Assembly (NCBI GenBank): GCA_013403005.1
Contig: JACBOA010000001.1
Location: 1 to 64,000 of the forward strand
Length of the DNA: 64,000 nt
From: Methanobacteriaceae archaeon
GTDB lineage: Archaea; Methanobacteriota; Methanobacteria; Methanobacteriales; Methanobacteriaceae
Reading direction: 5' to 3'
How positions within the stretch are numbered: position 1 is the stretch's first letter; every line of letters begins with the position of its first letter. Shown here piece by piece: positions 19,981 to 30,336 of the stretch. The notes below the pieces were generated by a model that saw only the letters and a list, made by a program, of their open reading frames with translations, was not told the DNA's origin and did no database searches. The position numbers and the translations under genes were made by a program.

Positions 19981-20369
19981 TGTTCGTTATACTAAACACA
20001 GGAAGAACTGTTTGGCAGGGACAAGCCATAGAATCTGGTAAAGACCTTCAAATGTACATAGACGCTGCCGCCATATGTCACATGAACCGTGAAATGATGG
20101 ATCAGATGGGAATTGAGGAAGGAGACAACATTGAAGTGGTATCAGAATTTGGAGATGTTGTAGTTAAAGTGGTAGAAACCAGAGAAACCCTACCTCCAGG
20201 AATGATCTACATACCCATGGGTCCCTGGGCTAACCGGGTAATTGACCCTGACACAGACTCCACTGCAACACCCCGTTTCAAAAACATACCAGTAGAAATC
20301 GCTCCAACAGCAGAAGAAGTACTGGACATGCCTACTTTGATGAAAGTTTACAAGAAATTTAGTAAATAA
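19980..20369 (+). CDS. fwdD: Formylmethanofuran dehydrogenase subunit D
   Basis: A 129-residue subunit related to the C-terminal molybdopterin dinucleotide-binding domain of Mo/W oxidoreductases; with FwdB it encloses the tungstopterin. Landmarks are the N-terminal LNTGRTVWQGQAIESGKD, an EEGDNIEVVSEFGDVVVKV beta-barrel stretch and IYIPMGPWANRV. The frame is open further upstream, but the start is the ATG at 19980, which overlaps the fwdG stop by one base and gives the family's usual length. Confidence 0.93.
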   Translation: MFVILNTGRTVWQGQAIESGKDLQMYIDAAAICHMNREMMDQMGIEEGDNIEVVSEFGDVVVKVVETRETLPPGMIYIPMGPWANRVIDPDTDSTATPRFKNIPVEIAPTAEEVLDMPTLMKVYKKFSK

Positions 20370-20403
20370 AACCATCTTAAACCAATTATAAGGAGGATTT
20401 TCC

Positions 20404-22119
20404 TTGGAACATATAATCAAAAACGGATTTGTTTACTGTCCACAAAACGGCGTTGATGGAGAAAAAATGGATATCTGCATCAAAGACGGTAAAATAGTGG
20501 ACTCAGTAAGCGCAGATGCAAATGTAATAGACGCCGAAGGCAAAATTGTAATGCCTGGAGGAGTCGATCCTCACAGTCACATTGCCGGTGCAAAGGTTAA
20601 CGTAGGCCGAATGTACCGTCCTGAGGACAGTAAAAAAGATGTGGAAGCCGGACAATCTGGAGGAAGAGCAGGAAGTGGATTTTCAGTTCCATCAACCTTT
20701 ATGACCGGTCAAAGATATGCTCAGATGGGTTACACCACCGCCATGGAAGCAGCCATGCCACCATTACTGGCCAGGCACACCCATGAAGAATTCCACGACA
20801 CACCCATCATCGACCATGCAGCTTACCCCTTATTCGGTAACAACTGGTTCGTAATGGAATACTTGAAAGACGGAGACATAGACGGTTGTGCAGCCTACGC
20901 ATCCTGGTTACTAAAAGCCACCAAAGGATACACCATAAAAATCGTAAACCCCGGTGGTACCGAAGCATGGGCTTGGGGAGGAAACGTACACGGAATACAC
21001 GACCCCACACCCTACTTTGACATAGAATCATTCGACATAATAAGAGGTCTGGCAGAAGTAAACGAAATGCTGGGATTACCACATGCCATACACCTGCACT
21101 GTAACGACCTGGGACACCCAGGGAACTTTGAAACCACCCTGGCATCATTCGACGTGCCCAAGGGAATTAAAGCCAATCCAAAAACTGGAAACCGTGATGC
21201 AGTTCTCTACGCCACTCACGTACAGTTCCACAGCTACGGTGGAACCAGCTGGAGAGATGTGGTCTCAGAAGCACCAGCCATAGCGGATTACATCAATAAA
21301 AACGACCACATTGTATTTGATGTGGGACAGGTAACCCTGGATGAAACCACCACCATGACAGCAGACGGACCTATGGAATTCGACCTGCACAGCTTAAACG
21401 GATTAAAATGGGCGAACTGTGACGTGGAACTTGAAACTGGCTCAGGACTGGTACCTTTCATCTACGCAGCTCGAGCACCAGTACCCGCCCTGCAATGGGC
21501 AGTAGGAATAGAACTCTTCCTCTTAACTAAAGACGCAGGAAAAGTCTGTTTAACCACTGACAGCCCAAATGCAGGACCTTTCACCAGATACCCCAGAGTA
21601 ATAAGCTGGTTAATGAGTAACAAAGCACGGCAAGACCTAATCGATGGCGAACTCCACGCATGGGCCCAGAGGAAAAGTAGCGTAGCCACACTAGACCGGG
21701 AGTACTCATTCATGGAGATTGCTCAAGTCACCCGATCCACCGCAGCTAAAGTTCTGGGTCTATCAGACACCAAAGGACATATAGGTGTTGGTGCTGATGC
21801 AGATGTAGCCATCTACAACTTCAACCCAGAAACACAGGACCCCTCAACTGATTACCGCGCACTAGAAGCCGCTTTCCAGCATGCTGCATGTGTATTGAAA
21901 GACGGTCAAATAGTAGTTAAAGATGGTACTGTCACCAACCCAACCCTACGCGGAAGAACCTACTGGGTGGACACCACTGTGGATGAAACCATCTACAACG
22001 AAGTAGTGGCCAATGTGGAAAAAACATTCAAACAGTACTACTCTGTAAACTTCGCAAACTACCCTGTGCAGGACGAGTATCTTCCCCACTCTGCTCCTGT
22101 TAAGGGGGTGATACAATGA
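20404..22119 (+). CDS. fwdA: Formylmethanofuran dehydrogenase subunit A (amidohydrolase)
   Basis: A zinc amidohydrolase subunit that condenses formate, made from CO2 at FwdB, with methanofuran. The 571-residue protein has the metal-binding HSH motif in GVDPHSHIAGAKV (about residues 57-69), the lysine expected to be carboxylated in the GYTIKIVNPGG segment (about 179), and HLHCNDLGHPGN plus TTDSPNAGPF near the metal site. The start codon is TTG at 20404, preceded by AGGAGG (20391-20396). The stop overlaps the fwdC start in an ATGA, so translation is coupled. Confidence 0.94.
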   Translation: MEHIIKNGFVYCPQNGVDGEKMDICIKDGKIVDSVSADANVIDAEGKIVMPGGVDPHSHIAGAKVNVGRMYRPEDSKKDVEAGQSGGRAGSGFSVPSTFMTGQRYAQMGYTTAMEAAMPPLLARHTHEEFHDTPIIDHAAYPLFGNNWFVMEYLKDGDIDGCAAYASWLLKATKGYTIKIVNPGGTEAWAWGGNVHGIHDPTPYFDIESFDIIRGLAEVNEMLGLPHAIHLHCNDLGHPGNFETTLASFDVPKGIKANPKTGNRDAVLYATHVQFHSYGGTSWRDVVSEAPAIADYINKNDHIVFDVGQVTLDETTTMTADGPMEFDLHSLNGLKWANCDVELETGSGLVPFIYAARAPVPALQWAVGIELFLLTKDAGKVCLTTDSPNAGPFTRYPRVISWLMSNKARQDLIDGELHAWAQRKSSVATLDREYSFMEIAQVTRSTAAKVLGLSDTKGHIGVGADADVAIYNFNPETQDPSTDYRALEAAFQHAACVLKDGQIVVKDGTVTNPTLRGRTYWVDTTVDETIYNEVVANVEKTFKQYYSVNFANYPVQDEYLPHSAPVKGVIQ

Positions 22120-22922
22120 TCATCCTAACACCCCTAGAACAGCCAGAAGTACCATTAGAAATAGACACCATAACTCCAGATTCATTAGCTGGTAAAACCC
22201 TTGACGAAATAAAAAACATGCCAATATGGCACGGGAACGGGCAGGTGCCATTAACCGACTTCTTCCAAGTGGAAGGAGAAGCAGGTGCCACAGCCGCTGA
22301 AACCAAAATCCTCATTGATGGTGATGTTTCCCAAACCAAACGCATAGGACAGGGAATGACAGCAGGTGAAATCACCGTAAAAGGCAATGTCAACATGTAC
22401 GTAGGAGCTGAAATGGAAGGCGGACTAATCACCGTAGAAGGAAATGCTGCTGGATGGGCCGGACAGAACATGAAAGGCGGAGAACTAGAGATTCTGGGAG
22501 ATGCCGGTGATTATGTGGGTGCATCCTACCGTGGAGACTGGAGAGGTATGAGTGGAGGTAAAATCACCATCCACGGAAACGCCAGGAATGAAATAGCCGA
22601 ATACATGAACGGCGGAAAAATGGTCATCAAAGGTGACGTAGGAATCATGCCTGGAATCCACATGAACAACGGAGTCCTGATCATAGAAGGCAATGTTATA
22701 GCCAGAACTGGAGGGGAAATGGCTGGAGGAACCATTGTGGTCAAAGGAATCATCGATGAATTCCTGCCAGGCTTCGAATTCCTGGGTGTTGAAAAAGACA
22801 TCGAAGTTGAAGGAGAAGTCATACCCGGAGCATTCTACAAATTCAAAGGAGACTACGCAATAAAAGGAGCTAATGGGATCATTTACGCTGCAGTAGCAGG
22901 TAACAGCCATATAGCTCCCTAG
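22116..22922 (+). CDS. fwdC: Formylmethanofuran dehydrogenase subunit C
   Basis: A 268-residue structural subunit related to the C-terminal domain of glutamate synthase. It shows the repeated G-X-X-G-X-X-X-G pattern of a right-handed beta-helix from about residue 80 to 225 (for example MTAGEITVKGNV, EGGLITVEGNAAG and GGTIVVKG). The ATG overlaps the fwdA stop by four bases. Confidence 0.93.
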   Translation: MIILTPLEQPEVPLEIDTITPDSLAGKTLDEIKNMPIWHGNGQVPLTDFFQVEGEAGATAAETKILIDGDVSQTKRIGQGMTAGEITVKGNVNMYVGAEMEGGLITVEGNAAGWAGQNMKGGELEILGDAGDYVGASYRGDWRGMSGGKITIHGNARNEIAEYMNGGKMVIKGDVGIMPGIHMNNGVLIIEGNVIARTGGEMAGGTIVVKGIIDEFLPGFEFLGVEKDIEVEGEVIPGAFYKFKGDYAIKGANGIIYAAVAGNSHIAP

Positions 22923-22937
22923 AATGGAGGGATAATT

Positions 22938-24242
22938 TTGGAACTCGTAAAAAACGTGGTGTGCCCCTTCTGTGGAACACTATGTGATGATATCATCTGT
23001 AAAGTGGAAGGCGACGAAATCGTCGGAACCATAAACGCCTGCCGGATAGGACACAGCAAGTTCGTCCATGCCGAAGGTGCAATGCGCTGGAAGAAACCCC
23101 AAATAAGGGATGAGAACGGCGAACTGGTGGAAACCACTTATGAAGAAGCAATAGAAAAAGCAGCCCAGATACTAGCTGAATCAAAAAGACCGTTAATGTA
23201 CGGCTGGAGCTGCACTGACTGTGATGCTCAGGCAGCAGGCATGGCCTTAGCTGAAAATACCAAAGCCGTAGTGGATAACACAGCATCTGTATGTCACGGA
23301 CCATCAGTACTGGCTCTGCAGGATGTAGGATACCCTATCTGTACCTTTGGAGAAGTTAAAAACCGAGCCGATGTGGTTGTATACTGGGGATGCAACCCCA
23401 TGCACGCCCACCCACGCCACCTTTCCCGGCATGTCTTTGCCAGGGGATTCTTCAGGGAAAGGGGCCGATCCGACCGAACCTTAATCGTGGTGGACCCCAG
23501 GGAAAGCGACTCCTCAAAACTGGCTGACATCCACATTCAGGTAGGATACAACCAGGACTACGAACTCCTGGATGCCATGAGAGCCTGTTTAATGGGTCAT
23601 GAAATACTCTACGACGAAGTAGCAGGAGTGCCCAAAGAAGACATCGAAGCAGTAGTGGAAGTCCTTAAAAACGCCCAGTTCGGTATCCTCTTCTTCGGAA
23701 TGGGAATCACCCACAGCCGGGGAAAACACAGGAACATCGACACAGCCATTATGATGGTCCAGGATCTGAACAACTTCGGCAAATTCACCCTCATACCCAT
23801 GAGGGGTCACTACAATGTGACAGGATTCAACCAGGTTGCCACCTGGGAAAGCGGATACCCCTACTGTATAGACTTCGCCACTGGAATACCCAGGTACAAC
23901 CCGGGAGAAACTGGAGCAAACGACTTACTCCAGACCAAGGAAGCTGATTCCATGATGGTCATTGCATCTGACCCAGGAGCTCACTTCCCCCAGAAAGCAC
24001 TGCAGCGCATGGCAGAAATTCCAGTTATTGCCATTGAACCACACCGAACACCAACCACTGAACTGGCGGATATCATCCTTCCCCCAGCTATTGTGGGAAT
24101 GGAAACGGAAGGAACTGCCTATCGTATGGAAGGTGTGCCCATCAGGATGAGGAAAGTGGTGGATTCAGATCTACTTTCTGACCGGGAAATACTGGAAAAA
24201 CTCATGCAAAGGGTAATGGAAATAAAAACAGCATCTAAATAA
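22938..24242 (+). CDS. fwdB: Formylmethanofuran dehydrogenase subunit B (catalytic, pterin-binding)
   Basis: The catalytic subunit that reduces CO2 to formate at a bis-molybdopterin tungsten or molybdenum centre. The N-terminal [4Fe-4S] motif is CPFCGTLCDDI. The metal ligand is Cys119 in SVCHGPSVLAL, encoded by TGT, so this is the cysteine and not the selenocysteine isoform. The position agrees with Cys118 reported for the M. wolfei enzyme. The length is 434 residues. The start is TTG at 22938 with GGAGG at 22926-22930. It is the last gene of the operon; a strong hairpin terminator overlaps its stop codon. Whether it prefers W or Mo cannot be read, though gene order and the nearby tungstate importer favour W. 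Confidence 0.94.
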   Translation: MELVKNVVCPFCGTLCDDIICKVEGDEIVGTINACRIGHSKFVHAEGAMRWKKPQIRDENGELVETTYEEAIEKAAQILAESKRPLMYGWSCTDCDAQAAGMALAENTKAVVDNTASVCHGPSVLALQDVGYPICTFGEVKNRADVVVYWGCNPMHAHPRHLSRHVFARGFFRERGRSDRTLIVVDPRESDSSKLADIHIQVGYNQDYELLDAMRACLMGHEILYDEVAGVPKEDIEAVVEVLKNAQFGILFFGMGITHSRGKHRNIDTAIMMVQDLNNFGKFTLIPMRGHYNVTGFNQVATWESGYPYCIDFATGIPRYNPGETGANDLLQTKEADSMMVIASDPGAHFPQKALQRMAEIPVIAIEPHRTPTTELADIILPPAIVGMETEGTAYRMEGVPIRMRKVVDSDLLSDREILEKLMQRVMEIKTASK

Positions 24243-24280
24243 GCCTAATGGCTTATTTATTTTTTTTTATTTTTTTTTTA
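24237..24280 (+). terminator. Terminator of the fwd operon
   Basis: AAATAAGCC (24237-24245) and GGCTTATTT (24250-24258) make a perfect 9-bp stem with a TAAT loop that includes the fwdB stop codon. Long T runs follow (24257-24280). The run of T also suits archaeal termination. Confidence 0.75.
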
Positions 24281-24361
24281 AATTCTATATAAAATTCATA
24301 AAATAATATTTCATTTTTCAGGGTATCAGTAATGATTTAGTAACTTATTTGTCTAACATAT

Positions 24362-26362
24362 CTAATCAATTCTCTTTAATTTAACAAAGGTTTCATAGTA
24401 AGGTGCTCCATTTCCTTCATCACTCATCAAATCTCTGGTGAGCAAGTTCACGCATTTGCCAAATTTATGCCAGCCCCCTCTATATGTTAGGATGTAATCA
24501 GGTCTAACATCTTGATTCTCTTTTACTTTAACTAAAAGCTTTGATTGTCCTGATTCAAGCCATGCATCATCTCCATCTTGAATTTTCGCTCTTTTCAGGA
24601 TTTTTGGATGTACTTGAACTTCGAGAATATCTTTTTTTTGTTCCTTTTCAGGTATTTCTGAACCTATCCAGTTTCTAGGACTGGTTGAGAGTAAACGAAG
24701 GGTATCATAATTTGATTTCAAATTTCTATCTAACAAATTTCTTTCTAAAATATCAGCAGCCAAAATATCTTCCGATTCTATTCCGGTGATGAATTCAAAC
24801 TTTCCAGATTTGGTTGGGAATTTACCATCAGAGAACGGGGTAATAGGGGCGGAAGGGAATCTATGGGGCTTTGATAGAAGTTCTTCTAGTGATATTCCCT
24901 CATTGATTATGGGCCTTGCAAGTTTCTCCAACCATTCCCTGGGGGTTCCTGACATTTCATCTCCAAAACCGAGTTTCTCTGATAATTCCTGGAAAATCTG
25001 TAATTCAGACTTACACTCTCCTCGACGTCTTATAACAGGGTTTATAGGTGATATCCAATTGTGACCGTAACTACCCGCCAGATCTTCATCTTCCAGGAAA
25101 CTGGTTGCAGGTAGGAAAAGATCTGCCAAGTCAGCAGTATCATTCAAGAACTGATCAACCATTATAATATAATCAACGCTTTCAAAAGCCTTTTTGACTT
25201 TGGTTGAGTTAGCCAGCATGGCTAAGGGATTTCCAGCGGTGATGAAAATTAGCTTAATTGGAGGGTCATCTGTTTTAAGTATTTCATCGCCAAGAATGGG
25301 AAATGCCAGTTTTCTCCCGTTATTTGCATCATCAAGGGCATAGCCATGATTAAAATATCCATATTCATCAAAACCATGGCTAACTCCGCCACCAATTTTT
25401 CCTATATTTCCAGTGATAGCTGCCAGAGCATCAATAAAGCGAAAAGTCAGATGACCCTTCTGGTAACGCTGCAGACCCCATCCTAATATTATACTACTGG
25501 AAGAACCCTTGGCATATAATCTGGCCAGATAAAAAAGTTCATCCAGGGAGATATCTGTAATTCGTGAAAGTTCCTTTAAACTGTAAATATCCAGTAACTT
25601 CAGATAATCCTCAAAGTATTCGGTGTGGTTTTCAATGAATCCATCATGGGTGAGATTTTCCTTAAGGATTATTTTGGCCAAGGCCATAGCCAGATAAATA
25701 TCCGAACCTGGGGTGGGTTGAAGGTGTAGATCTGCTCTTTTAGTGGTCTCTGTTTTAACAGGATCTATCACCACCAGCTTAGCACCTTTTCTCCTGGCCT
25801 GTACAATAATCCTCCAGAGATGAACATCAGTAACTGCAGGGTTACGGCCCCAGACAATTATAACATCACTCTCAAGGTGACTAACTGGGTCATGTGATAA
25901 ACGAACACCCATATCCATTTCCATGCCAGCCTGTCCTGTCCCGCCACATATTGACCCGTAAAGGGTTGAAACTCCGCCTAAAAGATTGAAAAAACGACGA
26001 TTAAGAATTCTGAGAGCTGAACGTGCACCATAACCCTGATAGTAAAGTATAGATTGGCTTCCATATTTTTCAGATATCTCCACTATTTTATCTGCAGCGA
26101 TTTTCAGTGCTTCATCCCATTCAATCTGCACCCAATTCCCATCTTCACTCTTTAAAGGATGAAGGATCCTTTTTCGGCTGTAAAATCGTTCATCAAGATA
26201 ATGACGAGTATTTTTACAGATGAAACCACTGGTTATCTCGTGTTCAGGGTTCCCACGAAGTTTAACTATTTTTCCATTTTCCACTTGGGCGATAATACTG
26301 CAGGTTCCTGGACAATCAGCAGTGCATGTGGTTAAAATCTCTTCCATAAAAACTTTCTCCAT
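24362..26362 (-). CDS. Molybdopterin oxidoreductase of unknown substrate
   Basis: A 666-residue soluble member of the DMSO-reductase superfamily. The N-terminal [4Fe-4S] ligands are Cys13, Cys17, Cys21 and Cys49. The pterin-binding core follows (WGRNPAVTDVHLWR; VVIDPVKTETTKRADL; GNPLAMLAN), and the C-terminal domain begins near residue 560. The metal-ligand position is probably Cys139 in YGSICGGTGQAG, unlike the CH(A/G)PS of formate dehydrogenases. It resembles the uncharacterised MopB_3-like group. No signal peptide is seen, so it is cytoplasmic. Downstream on the same strand from nifX and a ferredoxin, it could take electrons from that ferredoxin. Substrate and pathway are unknown. Confidence 0.75.
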   Translation of the reverse strand: MEKVFMEEILTTCTADCPGTCSIIAQVENGKIVKLRGNPEHEITSGFICKNTRHYLDERFYSRKRILHPLKSEDGNWVQIEWDEALKIAADKIVEISEKYGSQSILYYQGYGARSALRILNRRFFNLLGGVSTLYGSICGGTGQAGMEMDMGVRLSHDPVSHLESDVIIVWGRNPAVTDVHLWRIIVQARRKGAKLVVIDPVKTETTKRADLHLQPTPGSDIYLAMALAKIILKENLTHDGFIENHTEYFEDYLKLLDIYSLKELSRITDISLDELFYLARLYAKGSSSSIILGWGLQRYQKGHLTFRFIDALAAITGNIGKIGGGVSHGFDEYGYFNHGYALDDANNGRKLAFPILGDEILKTDDPPIKLIFITAGNPLAMLANSTKVKKAFESVDYIIMVDQFLNDTADLADLFLPATSFLEDEDLAGSYGHNWISPINPVIRRRGECKSELQIFQELSEKLGFGDEMSGTPREWLEKLARPIINEGISLEELLSKPHRFPSAPITPFSDGKFPTKSGKFEFITGIESEDILAADILERNLLDRNLKSNYDTLRLLSTSPRNWIGSEIPEKEQKKDILEVQVHPKILKRAKIQDGDDAWLESGQSKLLVKVKENQDVRPDYILTYRGGWHKFGKCVNLLTRDLMSDEGNGAPYYETFVKLKRID

Positions 26363-26508
26363 AATGAATGCATAATTTCATACATAACTCACTCAAAAGC
26401 ATCACATTTGGCATGATCAATCTTTATTTTTGCCAATCTCTTGATCCTTTATCATATCATTTGAATCGTTTGTTTTTATTTCTTCAATAACAGAAGCAAG
26501 ATAACCAG

Positions 26509-26802
26509 TTATAGCGTTAGATATTGTTTTTTTTTGGATTCAACTACCTCAATTCCAATTTCTTGTAATTTTTGTCGGGGTTCATCTCCTATGCGTCTGC
26601 AAAACACCACTTTGCAATCTTTTAAAATTTCAAGACCTCTAATCCAGCGATATTCATGATCATAAATAGGTCTTTTACTTTTTTCTCTTAATTCTAAAAA
26701 GTCCAGTCCGTTTTTTCCCATCTCGAAGATGAGGAAATGATGGGCCTGTCCGAAGTGCTGGTCAACAGTTTGGCCATCGCTTGAGGCTATTGCTATCTTC
26801 AT
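26509..26802 (-). CDS. NifX/NafY-type FeMo-cofactor-binding domain protein
   Basis: A 97-residue single-domain protein of the dinitrogenase iron-molybdenum cofactor family. The N-terminal IAIASSDGQTVDQHFGQAHHFLIFE signature is split here as IAIASSDG and QHFGQAHHFLIFE. The family binds FeMo-co or its precursor NifB-co and passes it between NifB, NifEN and NifDK. Its place 3' of nifN fits such a carrier role. It could be NifX-like or a stand-alone homologue of the NifB C-terminal domain; nifB itself is not in the window. Confidence 0.8.
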   Translation of the reverse strand: MKIAIASSDGQTVDQHFGQAHHFLIFEMGKNGLDFLELREKSKRPIYDHEYRWIRGLEILKDCKVVFCRRIGDEPRQKLQEIGIEVVESKKKQYLTL

Positions 26803-26902
26803 TTAATCATCCATTTAGATATATTCCAATAATTGACTGCATATTGACTATTTTTTGATATAATGGTCAATATTTTTTTTAATGCTTCTCTGCATTGTTA
26901 TA

Positions 26903-27100
26903 TTAATCGTTATCTTGAACATTCAGGAAAATTGCCACTTCTGGACATATCTCTAAACATTGCAGGCACTTTTTACAGTACCTGGAAGAAGTTACTACGA
27001 CTGCATCATAAACTGTGAAAACGTTATTAGGGCATACATATGCACATTTAGCACATTTTGGGCCTCTACAACGGCTTTGGTCTAATGTAATGTCTATCAT
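26903..27100 (-). CDS. Small two-cluster ferredoxin
   Basis: A 65-residue ferredoxin. The first Cys group is irregular (CRGPKCAKCAYVCP) and the second is CKKCLQCLEICP, so two [4Fe-4S] clusters are likely. It lies between nifN and the nifX-like gene on the nif strand. Likely roles are electron donor to nitrogenase maturation or to the MopB oxidoreductase downstream; neither is proven. Confidence 0.82.
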   Translation of the reverse strand: MIDITLDQSRCRGPKCAKCAYVCPNNVFTVYDAVVVTSSRYCKKCLQCLEICPEVAIFLNVQDND

Positions 27101-27203
27101 GTAACTTCTCTCACATTCCCTTTAGTAGATATCTTGAATGCACTTTCAATCTTATCTTCCATGAACCTTATCTTCATGAAATAATTCCTAAGACCATCAT
27201 AAA

Positions 27204-28667
27204 TCATCGAATTAATTCATCCAATAGTTCATAACCCGCTTCATCATAGTAGTGCTGGATGATTGTATTGGTAAGTTGGTCTAATAGATGTAAACCTCCT
27301 TTATAACCTAAAATACGGATTCTCTGTGCACCAACTCTGTCAAATACTGGGAAGCCTACTCTAAACAGGGGAATGTTTTCTTCAATTGCAATACGGGCTC
27401 CGTAAGAGTTCCCTATCAAAAGATCCACCCCTCTTTTTTTAACCTGCCTTTGCAGATCATAAAGATCTCCCCCATTTAGTACCACAGGTTTATGTTGGGT
27501 TCTGGAAATGATCCGGTGGATTTCATCTCTAAATTTATTGCTTCTGGTGCCAGTGGCAATAATTGATGGTTCCATACCTATTTCAGTTAAAAAGCTAACC
27601 AAGCCGCACACAAGGTCGGGGTCTCCGTAAATGGCCACTTTTCGCCTGTAGTTGTATGTTTGGGAATCTATCATGGCATCCAGTAACCGTCCCCGGTCTC
27701 GTTCCAGCACAGGGGGAATATTTTCAATATCTTCAAGAGAAGAAATAATTTTCATGAACCCATCAGTATTTTCCAGCCCCACAGGGAGGGGAAGTGAGAT
27801 ATGAGGAACATTAAATCTTTTTTCCAGGAACTTTCCACCTGAATCTGCATGCTTGGATAGGGTTAGAGTAGTCTTAGAATTACTGGCCTGTCTGATTTCA
27901 TCTAAAGTTGTTCCTCCTGACGATAAAAATTCAACAGAACCATCAAGGGGTGCATGAAGCGATTCGGATGTGTCGGTGAGGATGATGCTGTCAACTTCCA
28001 AGAGCTGCAGAATTTCTTTAATCTCCTCTACATCTGCAGGGCTTAAGTTCCCAGGGACAATGTTGATTACATCTTTCTTATTTTCACTTTCAGGAGGCAA
28101 CGTAAAGCTTTCTAGAAGGGTTTTAATGGTTTTATCATAACCATCAACATGAGAACCAGTGTAACTGGGTGTTGATACGGATAGTATTTGGGGAACTTCT
28201 TCTTCAGGATCTTCAGAATAAGATTCGCGGAATTTTGTTATTATGCCATTAACATCATCGCCAATGGTTTCTGTGAGACAGCTGGAAGTTACCCCAATTA
28301 GGATGGGATTGTACTGTGATTTTATAGTCTCCAGAGCCTTCAGCAAGTTTTTTTCACCACCATAAACCACGGTGCTTTCACTCATGGATGAAGAGGAAAC
28401 ATTAATGGGCTCCCGGAAGTGACGGCATAACTGGAAACGCATGTAGGTACTACATCCCTGTGAGCCGTGGATAAGGGGCATGGCACCTTCAACCCCTAGC
28501 AGTGCCTGCACAGCACCCATAGGCTGACACATTCTGCAGGGATTAATCACTGCAAATTTCTTTTTATCTTCTTTTGTAGATTCCTCAAGATGCTTATCTC
28601 CTTCGGAGGGACTATCTCCTCCAAGAGAGCCATCTCCAGCAATATCAATTTTAAGAGTCTTCTGCAA
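27204..28667 (-). CDS. nifN: Nitrogenase cofactor scaffold NifN
   Basis: A beta-type scaffold subunit that with NifE builds FeMo-co. The 487-residue protein shows the NifK-like N-terminal [30 protein letters not shown] and [11 protein letters not shown] motifs, giving three conserved cysteines. A charged 35-residue N-terminal extension precedes them. It overlaps the nifE end by 17 bases. Assignment as NifN rather than a second NifK rests on gene order (nifE then nifN) and sequence divergence from the NifK at 30337. Confidence 0.88.
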   Translation of the reverse strand: MQKTLKIDIAGDGSLGGDSPSEGDKHLEESTKEDKKKFAVINPCRMCQPMGAVQALLGVEGAMPLIHGSQGCSTYMRFQLCRHFREPINVSSSSMSESTVVYGGEKNLLKALETIKSQYNPILIGVTSSCLTETIGDDVNGIITKFRESYSEDPEEEVPQILSVSTPSYTGSHVDGYDKTIKTLLESFTLPPESENKKDVINIVPGNLSPADVEEIKEILQLLEVDSIILTDTSESLHAPLDGSVEFLSSGGTTLDEIRQASNSKTTLTLSKHADSGGKFLEKRFNVPHISLPLPVGLENTDGFMKIISSLEDIENIPPVLERDRGRLLDAMIDSQTYNYRRKVAIYGDPDLVCGLVSFLTEIGMEPSIIATGTRSNKFRDEIHRIISRTQHKPVVLNGGDLYDLQRQVKKRGVDLLIGNSYGARIAIEENIPLFRVGFPVFDRVGAQRIRILGYKGGLHLLDQLTNTIIQHYYDEAGYELLDELIR

Positions 28668-30255
28668 CTTTTGCCACCTCCTTTGAGAATTTTGTCGAAG
28701 AACTGTTTTTGATGGATCTAACCTTCATTTTCCCGTTTAGATTGGTTAGTTTAATGTGGGGAGCATACTTCCACACTGGACTTGAAACTGCTCGATCCAC
28801 TTCCCGGGCAAAGTTAAGGAATCCTTCAAAACCAGCAAATGAGCTTATCCGGTCATGGTTAAAGTCGCAGAAAGCCACTCCCATCTTCAGTGAAAGATAT
28901 TTCTCTTTAGCTCCGGAAACCAGTAGATCAGGTTCATATTTCTCCAAGAGCCTGGCCAGTTCCATGGCATTGGCATCATCTACAATTAATGTTCCATCTC
29001 TCACAGTCTCTTTTATCATCCGGTAGTCCTCAGGCAAACCATTCTGGGTTCCGGTCATGATTACTTCCATTCCCAGTTCTTCGAATGCTCTTATGAGGGA
29101 CCATGCCTTATTTCCACCCACATAAACCGCAACTCTTTTCCCAGTCAAACGTTTCCGATAGGGAATGATGGCATCTTCAATTCGGTTAGTTTCAAATTCA
29201 ATAAGATTTTCTGCAGCTTCTATCATTTCAGGGTCATTAAAAAAACTTGAAATTGCTCTAAGAGATTTAGATGTTTCTTCAACTCCGAAAAAGTTCACTC
29301 TGAGCTGGGGAATGTTGTAAAGTTCTTCCATGGAATCCGCCAGGTAACGTGATGATTTCTGACACTGCACCAAGTTCAAATCAGCTAGATGTGCATTGGC
29401 TATTTCTTCAACCCGAGAATCTCCAGTTATAACTGCTTGAATGGAAATTCCAATTTTTTCCAGGAGTGGTTTAATGGCCCAGCAATCACCTGCCACATTG
29501 AACTCACCTAATATGTTTATGTGATGATTCGTTTTTGGTGGAGATTCTTCTGTGTAATCCGCGGGGAAATTATCTATTTTTTGGGATTCATTTTTCTTTT
29601 TAGGGGCTTCTTTGCCGATAAGATATTCCAAGAGAGCATCACATGCAAGTTGATGTCCTAGTGATTTATTCACACTCCTGAAACCTTCTGATTGGACAGG
29701 TATGACTCTTGATCCAGTGATTTCACTTGCCTTGCGGCAAACACTTTTAAGATCATCTCCAATTAATCCCACCACACAGGTTGCATAGACAAAGATGGCA
29801 CCCGGCTTGAACAACTGATTGAGTTGGATGATGGTTTCCAGGAGTTTTTTCTCTCCTCCAAAAACTATATCTTTCTCCTGCAGGTCAGTGCTAAATCCAT
29901 TACGATAGAGCTCTGAACCTGAGGATCGACTGCCACGAATATCCCAGGTGCATGATGCACAACCCAGAGGGCCGTGTACTAAGTGGATAGCATCGGTTAT
30001 AGGCATCAAAACCACCCGAGCCCCACCATAAACGCATGATCGTTGAGTTACCATTCCAGGAACACTAGCCTGGTTACAAGCCGGAGTTGATTCTTCTCCC
30101 TCCCTTTTTATGCACAAGTGCTTCTTTCGAGATTTCAGGGTACCTATCACTTCTTTTGGAATTTTAGGGATCTCAATATCCTGCATATCCCGGGGAAAAA
30201 CCACATTCTTATCCTCAATTTCGGGGTTAGGGTGAGATTTACTATTTTTTTGCAT
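28651..30255 (-). CDS. nifE: Nitrogenase cofactor scaffold NifE
   Basis: An alpha-type scaffold subunit for FeMo-co assembly. The 534-residue protein carries the P-cluster-like cysteines in [26 protein letters not shown] and [12 protein letters not shown]. The FeMo-co histidine and cysteine ligands of NifD are replaced by other surroundings (for example [12 protein letters not shown]). The first 50 residues are variable. It lies 81 bp after nifK and runs into nifN. Confidence 0.88.
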   Translation of the reverse strand: MQKNSKSHPNPEIEDKNVVFPRDMQDIEIPKIPKEVIGTLKSRKKHLCIKREGEESTPACNQASVPGMVTQRSCVYGGARVVLMPITDAIHLVHGPLGCASCTWDIRGSRSSGSELYRNGFSTDLQEKDIVFGGEKKLLETIIQLNQLFKPGAIFVYATCVVGLIGDDLKSVCRKASEITGSRVIPVQSEGFRSVNKSLGHQLACDALLEYLIGKEAPKKKNESQKIDNFPADYTEESPPKTNHHINILGEFNVAGDCWAIKPLLEKIGISIQAVITGDSRVEEIANAHLADLNLVQCQKSSRYLADSMEELYNIPQLRVNFFGVEETSKSLRAISSFFNDPEMIEAAENLIEFETNRIEDAIIPYRKRLTGKRVAVYVGGNKAWSLIRAFEELGMEVIMTGTQNGLPEDYRMIKETVRDGTLIVDDANAMELARLLEKYEPDLLVSGAKEKYLSLKMGVAFCDFNHDRISSFAGFEGFLNFAREVDRAVSSPVWKYAPHIKLTNLNGKMKVRSIKNSSSTKFSKEVAKVAEDS

Positions 30256-30336
30256 TATATAACCGTTAAATTATATTTTTTTTATTTTCAAGCGATTTTA
30301 TATTTTTTATAAAAAAAATAAAAAATATTGTGCTGG

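Noticed and set aside
23292..23294. Selenocysteine form of FwdB
   Set aside because: The ligand codon is TGT (Cys119), not TGA.
27204..30255. nifE/nifN as nitrogenase-like Nfl or CfbCD genes
   Set aside because: They follow nifH-I1-I2-D-K in order and carry NifE/NifN cysteine motifs, so cofactor scaffold is the better reading.
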